DNA of 64,000 nucleotides, taken from contig OZ024841.1 of the NCBI GenBank assembly GCA_964017145.1, positions 1,426,001 through 1,490,000 on the forward strand, in the 5' to 3' direction. The translations under genes were made by a program, and so were the position numbers. The notes beneath the pieces are model-generated. The model saw nothing but the letters and a program-made list of their open reading frames with translations. It had not been told where the DNA came from and ran no database searches. The stretch comes from Agrocybe praecox. Lineage: Eukaryota > Basidiomycota > Agaricomycetes > Agaricales > Agrocybaceae. Shown piece by piece: positions 22,379 through 32,819 of this stretch (positions are counted from its first letter, which is position 1; each line of letters starts with the position of its first letter).

Positions 22379-23510
22379 TTATTCATCGGGATTGGGGGAG
22401 GACCCCGACATCTGAGCTGATATGTCATAGTCCACCGGGACATCCGAGGGCCAGAATGAGTTGCTTTGGATGGATGGAGGCATGAAAGTTCCCCGGAACG
22501 GCGGGTATGGCATTGGGTGTATGGGCATCGGCGCCTGTGGCAGGTGGAATTCCGGCATGTATCCCATTGGTGGACCGATTTGTTCAGGAACGAAAGGACG
22601 TTGAAAATTCTCGTACTGTCCATATCCTTCAAACTGTTGGAAGCTTGACATAGGTAACGTGGGGTCGGCTCCTGCGAAGGATGGGTGAGGGAAAGTAGGA
22701 CGGTGATCAGGTAGGAATAGCTCGGGCTGAAGATAAAGAGGGCGTGAATACAATCCGACTTCAGTCGTTTAATTAGAGAAGACACGTACCATATTTGACT
22801 CTAAGCCGTGATTGAAAGGTAGTCCATGGGTGAAAGCAACATATCCGTTGGTCTCCAGAGAATAACGAGGGCCCGCAATCTGCTCAGCTGGGTTTTAGAA
22901 AAATGGTTGCGGATATGAATGGGAGTGCTTCGCGTACAAAAGCGTCCGTGGCCGCCTCTGGTAAAGTAGGACTTTTGTCCCTGCGGGAGGATCCCTGGCG
23001 TGTCCTTTCCTTCAGTCCATATGTTGGATACTTGATCGCGTGTTTTTCCCTTTCTTTTCTTGCTTCCTCATGATATTCTGCTTTCTGTTCGTCGGTCATC
23101 GCACGCCATAACTCACCCGCCCTTTTACTAAGCTCATTTTGCTGCTTTCCTCCATTGGCGAGAGACGAGGCATGGGCAGCAACAAATTTCGAACGGAAAC
23201 AAAGAAAGCTGTTTTTAGGCTGAGGGATGTAATTGGGACCCTTTGTTTTGCGAGATGTTTTTGGCTTCTTGGATTTTCGAGGTGAGAGCGAAGTATCTGG
23301 ATGCGCTTGACGGTCTGAGTTGATGGGAGGTGGTGGGGAGACAACAGAAGGGTTATCGTTCTGTAAAGTGTACGGCCGGTACGGTGTGCCGGGCTGCTGG
23401 TATTCTACGTCATGAGATGATTGACTGATGACTCCAGTAGGATAGTGATGATAACATTCAATTTGCTCACCGCCACCCCTCTTTGCAGCTTGGCGAGTGT
23501 TCTCAGTCAT
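22379..23510 (-). pseudogene. HMG gene E, broken copy of HMG gene A
   Basis: Read leftwards, exons are 23510-23471, 23404-22790 and 22726-22379. Intron 1 (23470-23405, 66 nt, gtgagc..gtag) has full length here, unlike in A, and is itself open in frame. The HMG box (PQPKNSFLCFRSKF to REKHAIKYPTYG) is intact. After it, one extra nucleotide near 22914 relative to A shifts the frame, giving FISATIFLKPS and a stop. The exon lengths before intron 2 add to 655 nt, one more than a multiple of three, as expected from this insertion. The last exon is open in its own frame and keeps the signature AQMSGSSPNPDE that A has lost. It is probably a pseudogene, unless an unseen intron removes the shift. Confidence 0.7.
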
Positions 23511-23717
23511 AGTGCATAGGATTGGATGCTAGGATGCCCCAGATAATGGGGTTGGTTTTGCGCTTCCTCTAGAGTCCTTTCAGCCCATCTTATAATTTTT
23601 CCATTCCTTTCCGTATTGCTCAAACTTGAAGATTTCGTCATTGCACTCACCAGTTTTGCCCTATGTGATACGGTCCTTAGCCGCGAGCCCAGCTTTCGGA
23701 ACATATATACCCAATAC

Positions 23718-23847
23718 ATCCTTAGAAGATGGACAGGTATCCTCAGAAGATGGGCAGGCGTCGGCTACGAGACATATATCTTTAGATGATGGGCAGACGT
23801 CGGCTACGAGACATATCCTTAGATGATGGGAATATCGGCTACGACAC
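23718..23847. repeat. Short minisatellite
   Basis: About four tandem units of 37-39 bp (the first and last are partial), each built on ATCYTTAGATGATGGGCAG followed by CGTCGGCTACGAGACAT. Units differ by a few bases. No protein-associated palindromes or spacers of unique sequence occur, so it is not a CRISPR-like array. Confidence 0.75.
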
Positions 23848-24470
23848 AATATACCGGCATGCTCCCCGCGGAATCAAAAGACGTTCTCCTTATTTCTCTT
23901 CAAATCTAGCTTGTTTACATAAAGGACTTGCCCCTGTTACCAGACCTATCTATGTGACCTCCAGGGTCCTGTAACATGTCATCTTGTGAACTCCTAATAT
24001 TTCCTCAGTATCGTTATTGAGAGCAAATCCACCCAGGGCTACTGGATTAGGGAAAGGCCAGACCTTCTTCATTACCTGGCCCTAATAGTAATGAAACAGT
24101 TTTGATCTTATTTAAGACAGGAGGAAAGGAGAAGACGTCAAGACGATGATCTTCTTCATTCTCACGAGCCTACAAGAATCTGACGAAAGGATTTTCTCGT
24201 CGCCTTTCTTGTTTCTCAAGTAAAGGATCCTCGAGCCTGCAACTCTTTGGGTTGTCTTTCGGGTCAATTTCTTTCGTGTAGGACTAGATGAAGCTTCGGC
24301 ATAGAGATGAATCTATAAATTCCACAGGCCTGGCCAAATAGGATGATAACACAAAATCGCAAACGAGAACACACGAATAAGTAGGGGGGTGATTTATGTA
24401 TAAAAACACAATGAGGAGATGATACATATAATGAAAGTAATTAGAGACAGAGGACGTCCCATATTGTTGA
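23848..24470. other. Intergenic DNA
   Basis: AT-rich, with no supported gene or repeat. Confidence 0.5.
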
Positions 24471-25165
24471 AGAAATGCAAACTTGAGTCAAAGACAGGCC
24501 CTATATTGCCAGAATGGAGTCATGAGTCGTCGAGGCAGAGGCGATAGGATTATAAATTGGAAAGTGCGATAAGATTACAGACTGGAAGCCGATAGTAGGA
24601 TTACAGACTGGAAACCGATAGTAGGATTACAGAGAATGTTAACGCCGGGTAGGATGGCCAGAAGCATCGTGTTGAAAGTCACTGTTGTTGGAATCGCGGT
24701 AATATCCTCATTCCTCGACTGAAAATAGTTCTATTATCAAACATCACTGATTTTTATCTTTTCTTATTATAACTATAGGGAGGTTTAAAAAGGCATAGTA
24801 TAGACGTGGTCGATATCCTCATTCTTAATATAGTGTAGTCTGTGATTTCAATCACCGGTACTGCTAAAAATATATAACCGTTGTCACTTGAGAATGCGCC
24901 ACAGCCTACTAATCTCGTCATTGCACCAGTATTTTATTTGCGTGCCTTTGTGGGCGCGGGGTGGCCCTAATTTTGCTTGGAACCTTAAGGTTTGATCAAT
25001 ATAGAAAGGAATGGAAAATTTATAAGATGGACTGAAAGGACTCTACTCTAAAGGAAGCGCAAAACCGACGCCATTATCTGAGGCGTCCTAGCATCCAATC
25101 CTTTGCACTATGACTGAGAACACTCGCCAAGTTGCAAATAGGGATAGCGGTGAGCATATGCTATC
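24471..25165 (+). repeat. Direct duplication, copy 2 (HMG upstream region)
   Basis: Copy of 1988-2660, with a block of about 100 bp near 24700-24800 that has no equivalent in copy 1. It carries the presumed HMG A promoter and its start codon. Confidence 0.8.
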
Positions 25166-25175
25166 ATCGCTATCA
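25110..25175 (+). pseudogene. Truncated 5' end of an HMG gene
   Basis: Encodes MTENTRQVANRDSG, matching the first exon of A and E, then the start of intron 1 (gtgagc). It breaks off at about 25175, where the sequence jumps to a copy of the 18.5-kb segment. Only the promoter and the first 13 or so codons are present. Confidence 0.75.
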
Positions 25176-25730
25176 CTGCTATGCTATTCATAATTCCATG
25201 CGTACGCGCGTCTATTATTAATGATGATTTGTTTCGATGACTTACATCTCATGGGATTGGGAATGTAGGTTTAAAAATCTAAATGAATCCTTCATACGCA
25301 GGTCCTAGTCTGTTGATGTATATACTACACACACCGCTTGATCGCGACCTAAAAAACCTCTTACTAGTACTTCTCCCTCCCCATCGCATGCGCGTTGCTC
25401 GTTTCCAAGATCCCATTTTCACCCTACACCACTCCATTAAAGCTTTACGCCGAACGACGCAGGGTGGTCGACGAGAATAATTGCAGGAAGGACGCAGAGA
25501 GGAAAAGAGGGTAAAGAGCTTTTTGAGCAGCTCAAGATTCGCGACTTGTATGCCGCGTACGAGAAGGTGGTTGGTGAGGCGCTAAGGTAGAAGATTGAAG
25601 CAAATGTCGATATATTGGTTTATTTCAGATAAAAATAAAGGAATAAGATATAGAGGTAAGTTGAGAAAGAAAAAAAGAAAGAATTATCAATTGAAAGATG
25701 CAAAAAGGGACCAATTCCAACTCCAACAGG
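25176..25730 (+). repeat. Duplicated segment, copy 2, with a possible prenyltransferase relic
   Basis: Matches 18521-19235 with internal deletions. It ends in a reading KELFEQLKIRDLYAAYEKVV and then GEALR before a TAG (about 25520-25590), preceded out of frame by CRKDAERK. This looks like the eroded end of a farnesyl-diphosphate-synthase-like gene, but the frame break argues against function. Confidence 0.5.
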
Positions 25731-26638
25731 GCACAAACACTCACACTTCTTCTGAAGATTGAGTCGTTGAAAATAAGACAATCAAACCGAAAAAATGGCA
25801 AGCCTGTTTTTTTGTTTTGTTTCTCGACTCTGGATACCTTTGTGAGCAATCTGACAACGAATGTATGTAATCGCATGAACATGACCCTATAACCAACGAA
25901 CTGAAAAGTCCGGTGAATGCTGATCGATTGATACCAGCTACGGATTCCCATGGGCATATGTTCGAAACCTATGATGACCGCTAATACCCCTATTAGTCAA
26001 TCTCGTTACGTGAGTTCCTTCAGATGCAGCCCACTTGTGAAAACAGCCCTCAGGCTTGGGATGAACAGTGCGGCCCGCCGGCAGCTTCATAAAGAATGTT
26101 GAATGCTTGACTGAAGGCTGAGTTATACTAGCCTATCTAAGGACGACTGAAGCTATCTATGGTTATCTGCATACTAAGTCGTTGCTTGAGCCATCCCATC
26201 CGGGGCCATCATTAACTGGGAAACCTTTCAGCTTCGAATGTTCTTCGTCTTTCACGGAAAGGACCGCAAGGGCCACTCTTGCGTGTAGAATTCGAACTAT
26301 GCCGTGTCTTTCAGTTAATTAAAGAGGCAAATTCCATCTTATTTTGGACTAGTCATATTTAGTTCTGAAAAAAATATGAACCTTCATAAGATGAGCCTTG
26401 TATATGCCCGATGAGGAAATCGTCTACTAGGCCGTGTAGCTCTAGCGCCGGCGCTTACGACAATCCTTGGTAAGCGCTTAGTCCCATATGCGTAGTGACA
26501 TATTCTCTCCGAAAAGCTATCTCCGAAAAAGCCTCATGTTACAGGGACTTACGATGACCATGATCAACGGTAAATCGTATGTACGTCTATTTATACAGAA
26601 CGACGCAAAAGATGAGGGTACGCTCATCGTTTACTGCT
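25731..26638. other. Intergenic DNA with inverted repeat copy
   Basis: No supported gene. About 26140-26290 is the inverse copy of the repeat at 1750-1890. ORFs near 25625-25957 are AT-driven. Confidence 0.45.
26140..26290 (-). repeat. Dispersed repeat, copy 2
   Basis: Its reverse complement shares ordered blocks with 1750-1890, including GAAGCTGAAAGGTTTC, GGATGGGATGGCT and GTCCTTAGATAG. The element ends are not defined. Confidence 0.5.
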
Positions 26639-28353
26639 TTAACTACTGGGAAAAGGAGTTGAATCCTCAAGCTCAAGAATTGAATGCTCGCTAGACGATG
26701 ATATTGCATGAGATTCCCTCCCGTCGTCATCAATACCGAGGATGTCTACGGTAGTGTGGCCGTCTTGACATTCTTCCGACATAATTCCGCCACTGGACTG
26801 TACATTCGAGCTGCGGATAGCATTGGCATCCACCACCAGTTCACTGCACCTTCGGATGCACAGACGGGTTAGAGGGAGTACGTATGCTTCGGCGATAGGA
26901 AAAAGCTTCGCTCCTCGACGCTCCTGTGTAGGGTATCTCGTTATCCAAGTGCGGTAAAGCTTGTACAAGCCAGTAGGTAAGTGGATAGTATCAGTGGACC
27001 ATGGAATACAAACGTGGGATAGCCATCAAGGCAAGCGAGCGGCCAAAGGCGCCCAAATCCGGTCAGACAAGGCGGAAGGCAGAAAACCAACGCAAGAGCA
27101 CAGTAGATATTAAAACGAATGTATACAAAGACAGTAGGTAGACGTCCGACATAGGGTGGATGCCCCAATGGACGTAAATGGAAATAAAAATAAAAAAAAG
27201 AAGTGGGATAGGGCCAATCAACTTACCGTTCGACGAAGCGCAGGTACCCGCCGTGCATTCTCCACGCTTGAAATTCTGCGTCCCTCTCGCGGTACAAGAG
27301 CACATTGACGACGTGCTCGGTGTCGTCGACAGTGATTATTTGAGGCCTAGAGGTTCTTGTTAACTCGTTTTAAAAACCGTATTTTAAAAGCTGCCTCGAA
27401 CGTACATTTTCCTCTGAATCTTTACAGCAGCGAGATAGTTTCCTTTCAATCGATAGAACCGTTGCATGTAAGTCTTGCTGATCTGAGCAGAAGGCAGTGA
27501 GTAACGAACTTCCGGAACTAATTAATGTTGTGGGGGCTTACAAGACGCCAGCCTTCAACCAAGGACTTTGTCTCCCGCAACTCTTCTTCGTCTGTAATAA
27601 AAGGAAGCAGATCGCAGGGATCATCCTTCTTTGTAATCTTTCTCCGAGAAGAGGGTACACTGTTGAGGTCCCGTTGGCTTCTGCGAGGCTCAGGAAACGG
27701 TCCTGTGGTGACATGTTCTTGACTCGTACTAGACTCATCGTCAGCAGCGTTGAAAGCCGTATCCGTGTTGGAAACGTCGCCAGGCCGCGAAGAGGTAGTA
27801 CACCAGCTGGAGAGAGTACCCTGATTGGCAGCCAGAGGCTTCTTCAACCCTTTATCCGGACCTTTCCTCGTTCCTCTCGTTCCCTGTGATATGTCATCAG
27901 TGTTCAAAGGCACGCTCAAGCATATAAGACGATTGGCTCGTCACCTTCATTCCTCTGCTAGCTTTGCCACGAGACACTCTACCATTACGCGTCGCGCCGT
28001 TGGTGCTACAGTTGCTGGACTCTGCGCCATGACGCGTCTGGTCCGTGTTGCCAACATCAACGTAGTGAACATTGCCGCCTTCTTCGTTCTGAGTCTCGAG
28101 GACGTTCGATACAGCCGTCAACGCTGAATTCGCAGCCCGCTCAGGTGTGGTGCCTGATATGTAAGATTGATGCTACGCGAAGATAATCTAATCTCGGCGC
28201 TCGCTCACCTTCATTTCCAATAGGACTGTTAATGTGATTTGTGTCCATCAACGGAAGCATTTCTGCATCCGTATTCAGTGATGCCCCTATTCCTGTAGGG
28301 GTACAATCTCCCCCTTCCTTGAAGGGCTTGAAAAAAGTAGTAATCTTTGTCAT
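26639..28353 (-). CDS. Unrecognised multi-exon protein with PIP-box-like N-terminus
   Basis: Read leftwards, exons 28353-28209, 28153-27945, 27883-27542, 27482-27406 and 27346-27227 join in phase. A last exon probably ends at the TAG at 26639-26641, but its acceptor is unclear: the obvious one (about 26960) joins out of frame, so the 3' model is provisional. The protein starts MTKITTFFKPF, whose IxxFF spacing resembles a PCNA-interacting motif but with Met in place of Gln. A long Ser/Thr/Asn-rich, probably disordered region follows. A conserved-looking part contains LLPFITDEEELRETKSLVEG, then MQRFYRLKGNYLAAVKIQRK, then LLYRERDAEFQAWRMHGGYL. No family is recognised, and a role in DNA metabolism would be speculation from the N-terminal motif alone. 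Confidence 0.55.
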
Positions 28354-29044
28354 GGGTAACTACTCTTATGTGGGGTCCTGTTAGTGGTGATGGTGGTACA
28401 ATAATAACCTTGTTGATTGCTCAAAAGGTCAGGTGTACCGCGTCATGTCGCGTTAATTACCATTATTTACTGAAGTCACACACGTTCGAACTTGGTGTAT
28501 GTGGCTTTAAGGATAGATATTCTTTAGCCAACGGTCGTTATTTCTAGTGCTTTAAGCCTGTCAGAGTCCAGCTCGCACAGTGAGTCCCCTTGGATCTTGT
28601 GATCTATAAGTTCAGTTGACAGTATTGAACGTGGATGATTTCTAACTCGGCACGCAGATCGGTCATGACAGAATGGTAACTGGTTACATATTAGCATGAG
28701 ACTGCATCAGTACGTACAAAACACTCTTCGAATTTAGATCTAGTTACAAAATATTTCTACGATGATAATGGGACGAGATACAAGATATGCTTGATACTAG
28801 TAGATGACCTAAACACTGCAACTGGCGACAATGGCCACAGGTCGCGTCTTTCAACTTCCAAAAAGGATCGGAGTGCCCGATAGTACTTTGGAAGTTCCAA
28901 AGTCCGGAACTACATATAGTATATCCAACCTTTGTTTTTGTTCCATCTCTCTCAATATATCCGGATCAGTACATAAAATCGACTGTCACTCATACATCGA
29001 GCCCGACTAGAGTACAAATCTACGTATTTCAAGAACAAAAATAT
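28354..29044. other. Intergenic DNA
   Basis: Holds the presumed promoter of the leftward gene at 28353 and the 3' flank of the tRNA gene. No other feature was seen. Confidence 0.5.
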
Positions 29045-29123
29045 TCGGGTACGGGGAATCGAACCCCGAGCTGCCGCGATCTTGAGTGAGAGGCGGCAAT
29101 GTTAGCCGTTACACCATACCCGA
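29045..29123 (-). tRNA. tRNA-Glu (anticodon CTC) with a short intron
   Basis: The minus strand folds as a full cloverleaf. The acceptor strands are TCGGGTA and TACCCGA, the D-arm region reads GGTGTAACGGCTAA, and the T-arm is CGGGG-TTCGATT-CCCCG. The anticodon stem is GCCGC/GCGGC. Its loop is 15 nt, which fits a 7-nt loop with anticodon CTC interrupted one base 3' of the anticodon by an intron of about 8 nt. A- and B-box promoter sequences are internal, as usual for RNA polymerase III. Confidence 0.9.
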
Positions 29124-29437
29124 TATGGTATTTCTTGCTGAAATAGGCAGATACGGCTGGACGTCAGGAGTTCGTGAGGACCAACTTGCCAAGGGGAGGA
29201 TATGAACTTGTAAATTATGAGGAATTCAAATCTTCATGCTACTACTACATATACATATAAGAAGATAATTATAGGACATTATATACATACAACTAGCATG
29301 AAAATGTAAGTATGATGAGCAAGATAAAGATAATTGAGATGGTGTCGAAGTAGGAGTGTGATCCACCAAGCGCTGCTAGTTAATAAATACTATGAGTAGT
29401 TTTCGGCAGTAAATTGTACAATTCCAACAAGCCCATG
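29124..29437. other. Intergenic DNA between tRNA-Glu and MYND gene 1
   Basis: AT-rich, with no gene; contains the upstream region of the tRNA and the 3' flank of the MYND gene. Confidence 0.5.
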
Positions 29438-30934
29438 CTAGACTTGGAGCATATCCGCCAGGGCCATGCCAATGTTCCCATTGGAGGGCCCTTTTCCGTG
29501 TTGGAAGGCGCGTTTGCTTTGTTTGAACTTCTGCTGTTTGAGACATTCTAGAAATTTACATCAACACAAGATGTCCTTAAGGCCACGAAGAGGCGCGCTT
29601 ACCTGGTTTATGCCTCGTCCAGTCATCCTTCTGACATTTCACGCTGCAATAAGAAACCTATGAAATAATTACACACTGACGTCACAATAGTTGAAATGCG
29701 TTATTGACTCACAAGATGGCAGGCAGCGCATTGCTTGTACTCCGCGACACGAACTTCCCTGGTGGTACATTCAGGTCTACTGCAGACCTTGAGGACAACG
29801 TCTTTCACATCGGGATTGTCGTTGGCCCATTTCCATACTTCTTTTTCCATCCAAAAATCTTGGGCAAGCCAAAGGTAGTCTTGCGCATCTTCGGGACCGT
29901 TGAATGATCGAATGCCATTATTTAAGTTCACTGAAGGAAAGATAATAAGTATCATAACCACGGAGGAATTGGAGGTTCACTAACCAGGTCGCTTGATATT
30001 CCCCAGAACTTTGAGCAGAATGATTGGGTTATTCTTGGCCGCCATCCGGAGGTATTGTCTCGACTGTTCACAATCGCCAAAATGTTTGAAAGACGCCAGT
30101 GCTGCGCAATGTAGGACAGAACAGTCCGTTGAGCTATGTTTTTTCTCCTTTTTCACTGCCATAGTATTTCTATGCGGCTTTGTAAAGTCGATACCCCCAC
30201 GTTCCGGCGGTAGGCCAGTTGTGATAGTCTTGTCTGTGAGCCACTGTTGGCAAAAAGAAAGAGCATCGCCGTAGCGACCACAGCGGAATAGGAGAGGGCC
30301 CGTCCAAGTACGCATGCCCATGTTATCGCCAGGACAAAGACGAAGCATTTCCAGGATGACTTTACTGTAGATGGGTGATCAGTGGCCTAAAACCATAATC
30401 GAATATAAACCGACCGGAAACATACGTTGATTCTTCGTACCTTTGAAGATGATAATAAACCTCAACCAGAAATTTCATCACACGCATGTAAGGACGTGTC
30501 GGCAGGATTAACCAGAATTTTCCGACGATGTCGCTTCCATCCTCAAAGCAGTCTTTGCCAAGGGTATCTTGCAAGAACCGACGGCCTGTTTTCGAAGAAC
30601 ATAAGGCATAGAGCGGCAATAAGTCCCAATGACTACTTACCTCGACGTTCAGCCGCTTCCAGCATTTCCAATCCACTCTCCAAGTCCACAAGTTGGGACA
30701 TTTGGATCACAGCATCCAGATTATTACCGTCCTCGATTGCATCCATAAGATAGGGCATCGCTTTCTTGGGTTTCTTCTGGCGGAATAGTAGCTCTGCCAT
30801 GTCAAGTCTTTAAAAACACTTTATGAGTCCTGGTCAGCAGCATAAAAAGGCACTGCATACTTTTTGCGAGATTCTTCGGATACAATGCCTCCTCCTATCC
30901 CCATCATGGCTTCAATCCCCAGACCTCGATTCAT
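29438..30934 (-). CDS. MYND-type zinc finger protein (paralog 1)
   Basis: Seven exons read leftwards: 30934-30861, 30807-30641, 30585-30426, 30364-29985, 29930-29713, 29657-29603, 29547-29438; 387 residues. The C-terminal part (about 310-355) is a MYND finger: CSRPEC, then CAAC, YCSVKC, QKDDW and a final H and C, all zinc-ligand positions being present. MYND fingers usually mediate protein-protein contacts. The N-terminal 300 residues are helical and repeat-like (RKKLDMAELLFRQKKPKKAM; ALSFCQQWL; ASFKHFGDCEQSRQYL), suggesting TPR- or Sel1-like packing. Exon sizes match those of the neighbour at 31279-32819 almost exactly (74, 160, 380, 218, 55), so the two arose by tandem duplication. Confidence 0.85.
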
Positions 30935-31278
30935 GTCGCGGGTAGTTTCGATGAATTATCCAGAGGTGATTACTAGAAAGTGAAACGATGAATGTTCAAA
31001 AGTAAAAGAAATCAAGGCATCATCCATGTGCCATATTGGTGGAACAAATTTGAAAGACGCCAAAGTGTGACAGGTACGATATTATTCAGATTAGTCACGT
31101 GTGGTTACTGATGGCGCTTAAATCTCAAAAGCATCGAAATTCGAACTGTGAACGCGACGCGACACGACTATGTAGAATGAATGAAACTAAATAATTGACA
31201 AATGTCCAAGGAAAGATCTCATCAACTCCCACCTCTTCTGACAACCTCCAGATATGTTCCTCACGATAGTTGGTCATT

Positions 31279-32819
31279 TTAAGCCAATTGCTGAGTCGTT
31301 CCCGTCGCTGTATCTGCACTGAAGACAGAGAACGGACTACCTTTTGGTGGCATTCTACCCATCTGAATGGCACGAGTCGTCTCCTTGAACAAGTTATGCT
31401 CCCGACATTCTGCGAAGTAGTAATACTAAGCTTATGGTTGGCCCAGATAATTCGCAGACTTACTTGGTTTGTGGTTTTCCCAGTCCTCCTTTTGACAACC
31501 TGGGGTACAGTATGATACCTTGAAAGAGAATGAGCACGAGCATAAGAAGGACCTCTGAGATAGCAAGCATACCAGATGACAAGCAGAACACCGTTTAAAT
31601 TCGGCCACGCGTACTTCTCTCGTTTCACAAGTTGGGCGACTGCAAGTTTTCAAAACAGTCTTTTTGACGTCCGCATCATCATTTGCCCAGTTCCATACGC
31701 TGCTTTCCATCCAAAGGTCCTGAGTGAGCCAGAGATAGTCTTGTGCATCTTCTGCTCCATTTAACATTCGAGGGCCGTTATTAAGGCTATCTATCAGAGC
31801 CATATGAGATTTCCATTGACGCTAGAAAGAACGTGGACAGGTGATTACCTGGTTTTCTTATATTGGCCAAGATCTTGAGCAGAATGTTTGGGTTGGCCGT
31901 AACTGCTAACTTAAGGTATTGACGAGCCTGTTCACAATCCCCGAAATGCTTGAAAGATGCTAGCGCAGCAGAGTGCAACAAAGCACCAGCAGTGTATGCA
32001 TAGCGCTTTTCCTTCTTGACCGCCATTGTGTTCTTATGTGGAGGCTTAAAGTCAACGCCGCCGTATGGAGGAGGTTGTCCATGTTCCACTGTGTTCATAT
32101 CGAGCCACCGTTGGCAGAAGTACAAGGCATCTGCAAAGCGTCCGCATCTGATGAGCACAGATCCTGCCCAGTAACGCTGACCCATGTTGTCTCCGTGACT
32201 GAGTCGAAGCATTTGTATAATTATTTCGCTATATACATGTAACCAATGAGCCCGATGAAATCTGAACGTCTGATTCGATCTGTATGCTTACGCTGATTTA
32301 TTATAATCCTTGGAGTCGTAATAGCACTTGACTAGGGCCTGAAGCACTCGCATGTACGGACGAGTTTGGACGATGATACTGAATTGTCCGGCTACAGGAC
32401 TTTGGTCTTCGAAGCAGTCCTGCTGGAGAGATTGTTTTAACATCTCTCGTCCTATAGTCCGATGTTCGTCGTGTTATAAATAAAATATTCATATGTTTTA
32501 GTATATTACCTACCTCTCAGCTCGGCTGTTTTAAGGACTTCAATGCTTCCCTGGATATCAGGACTTAGGAAAGCCATCTGAATAACGGCGTCGAGATTGT
32601 TGTGGTCTTGGATTGCTTTGAACAGGTAAGGAACGGCCAGGTTTGGCTTTCTCCTCCTGCAAAGATCTTCTGCTTTCTGAAGACTTAATGGGGTTACATA
32701 TCATTAGACAAGATGTCTTTGACAATAGTTATAAAGCGAACGTACCTTCGACGAGACTCCTCTGTCACTACTCCGCCCCCGAGACCGTCTATAGCTTCCT
32801 GCCCGTATCGCTTATCCAT
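31279..32819 (-). CDS. MYND-type zinc finger protein (paralog 2)
   Basis: Exons 32819-32746, 32683-32514, 32451-32292, 32228-31849, 31790-31573, 31518-31464 and 31409-31279, read leftwards, give 395 residues. The finger begins CSRPTC and continues CSAC, YCTPGC, QKEDWENH and a final C. The helical N-terminal region parallels paralog 1 segment by segment (for example LLRxGR-type FADALYFCQRWL and KHFGDCEQARQYL). It lies head-to-tail behind paralog 1 with about 345 bp between the stop of this gene and the start of the next. No SET domain is present, so these are not SMYD methyltransferases. The function is unknown; protein-protein adaptor is the cautious reading. Confidence 0.85.

Larger units (their letters stand above)
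20040..23640 (-). repeat. Right arm of the large inverted duplication (HMG D + HMG E)
   Basis: Reverse-complement counterpart of about 2490-6800. The arm starts at the upstream element of D, runs through D, the duplicated last exon, the spacer and E, and ends in E's promoter (match to 2495-2600). It lacks about 0.6 kb of the left-arm spacer. Both HMG genes here are frameshifted. Confidence 0.85.

Noticed and set aside
2490..23640. A mating-type locus proper
   Set aside because: Only HMG-box proteins are present; no homeodomain pair, pheromone receptor, pheromone precursor or flanking mitochondrial intermediate peptidase gene was seen.
23718..23847. CRISPR-like tandem array
   Set aside because: Units are directly adjacent with no unique spacers and the genome is a fungus; it is a short minisatellite.
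29438..32819. SMYD-type histone methyltransferases
   Set aside because: A MYND finger is present but no SET-domain motifs were found on either side.
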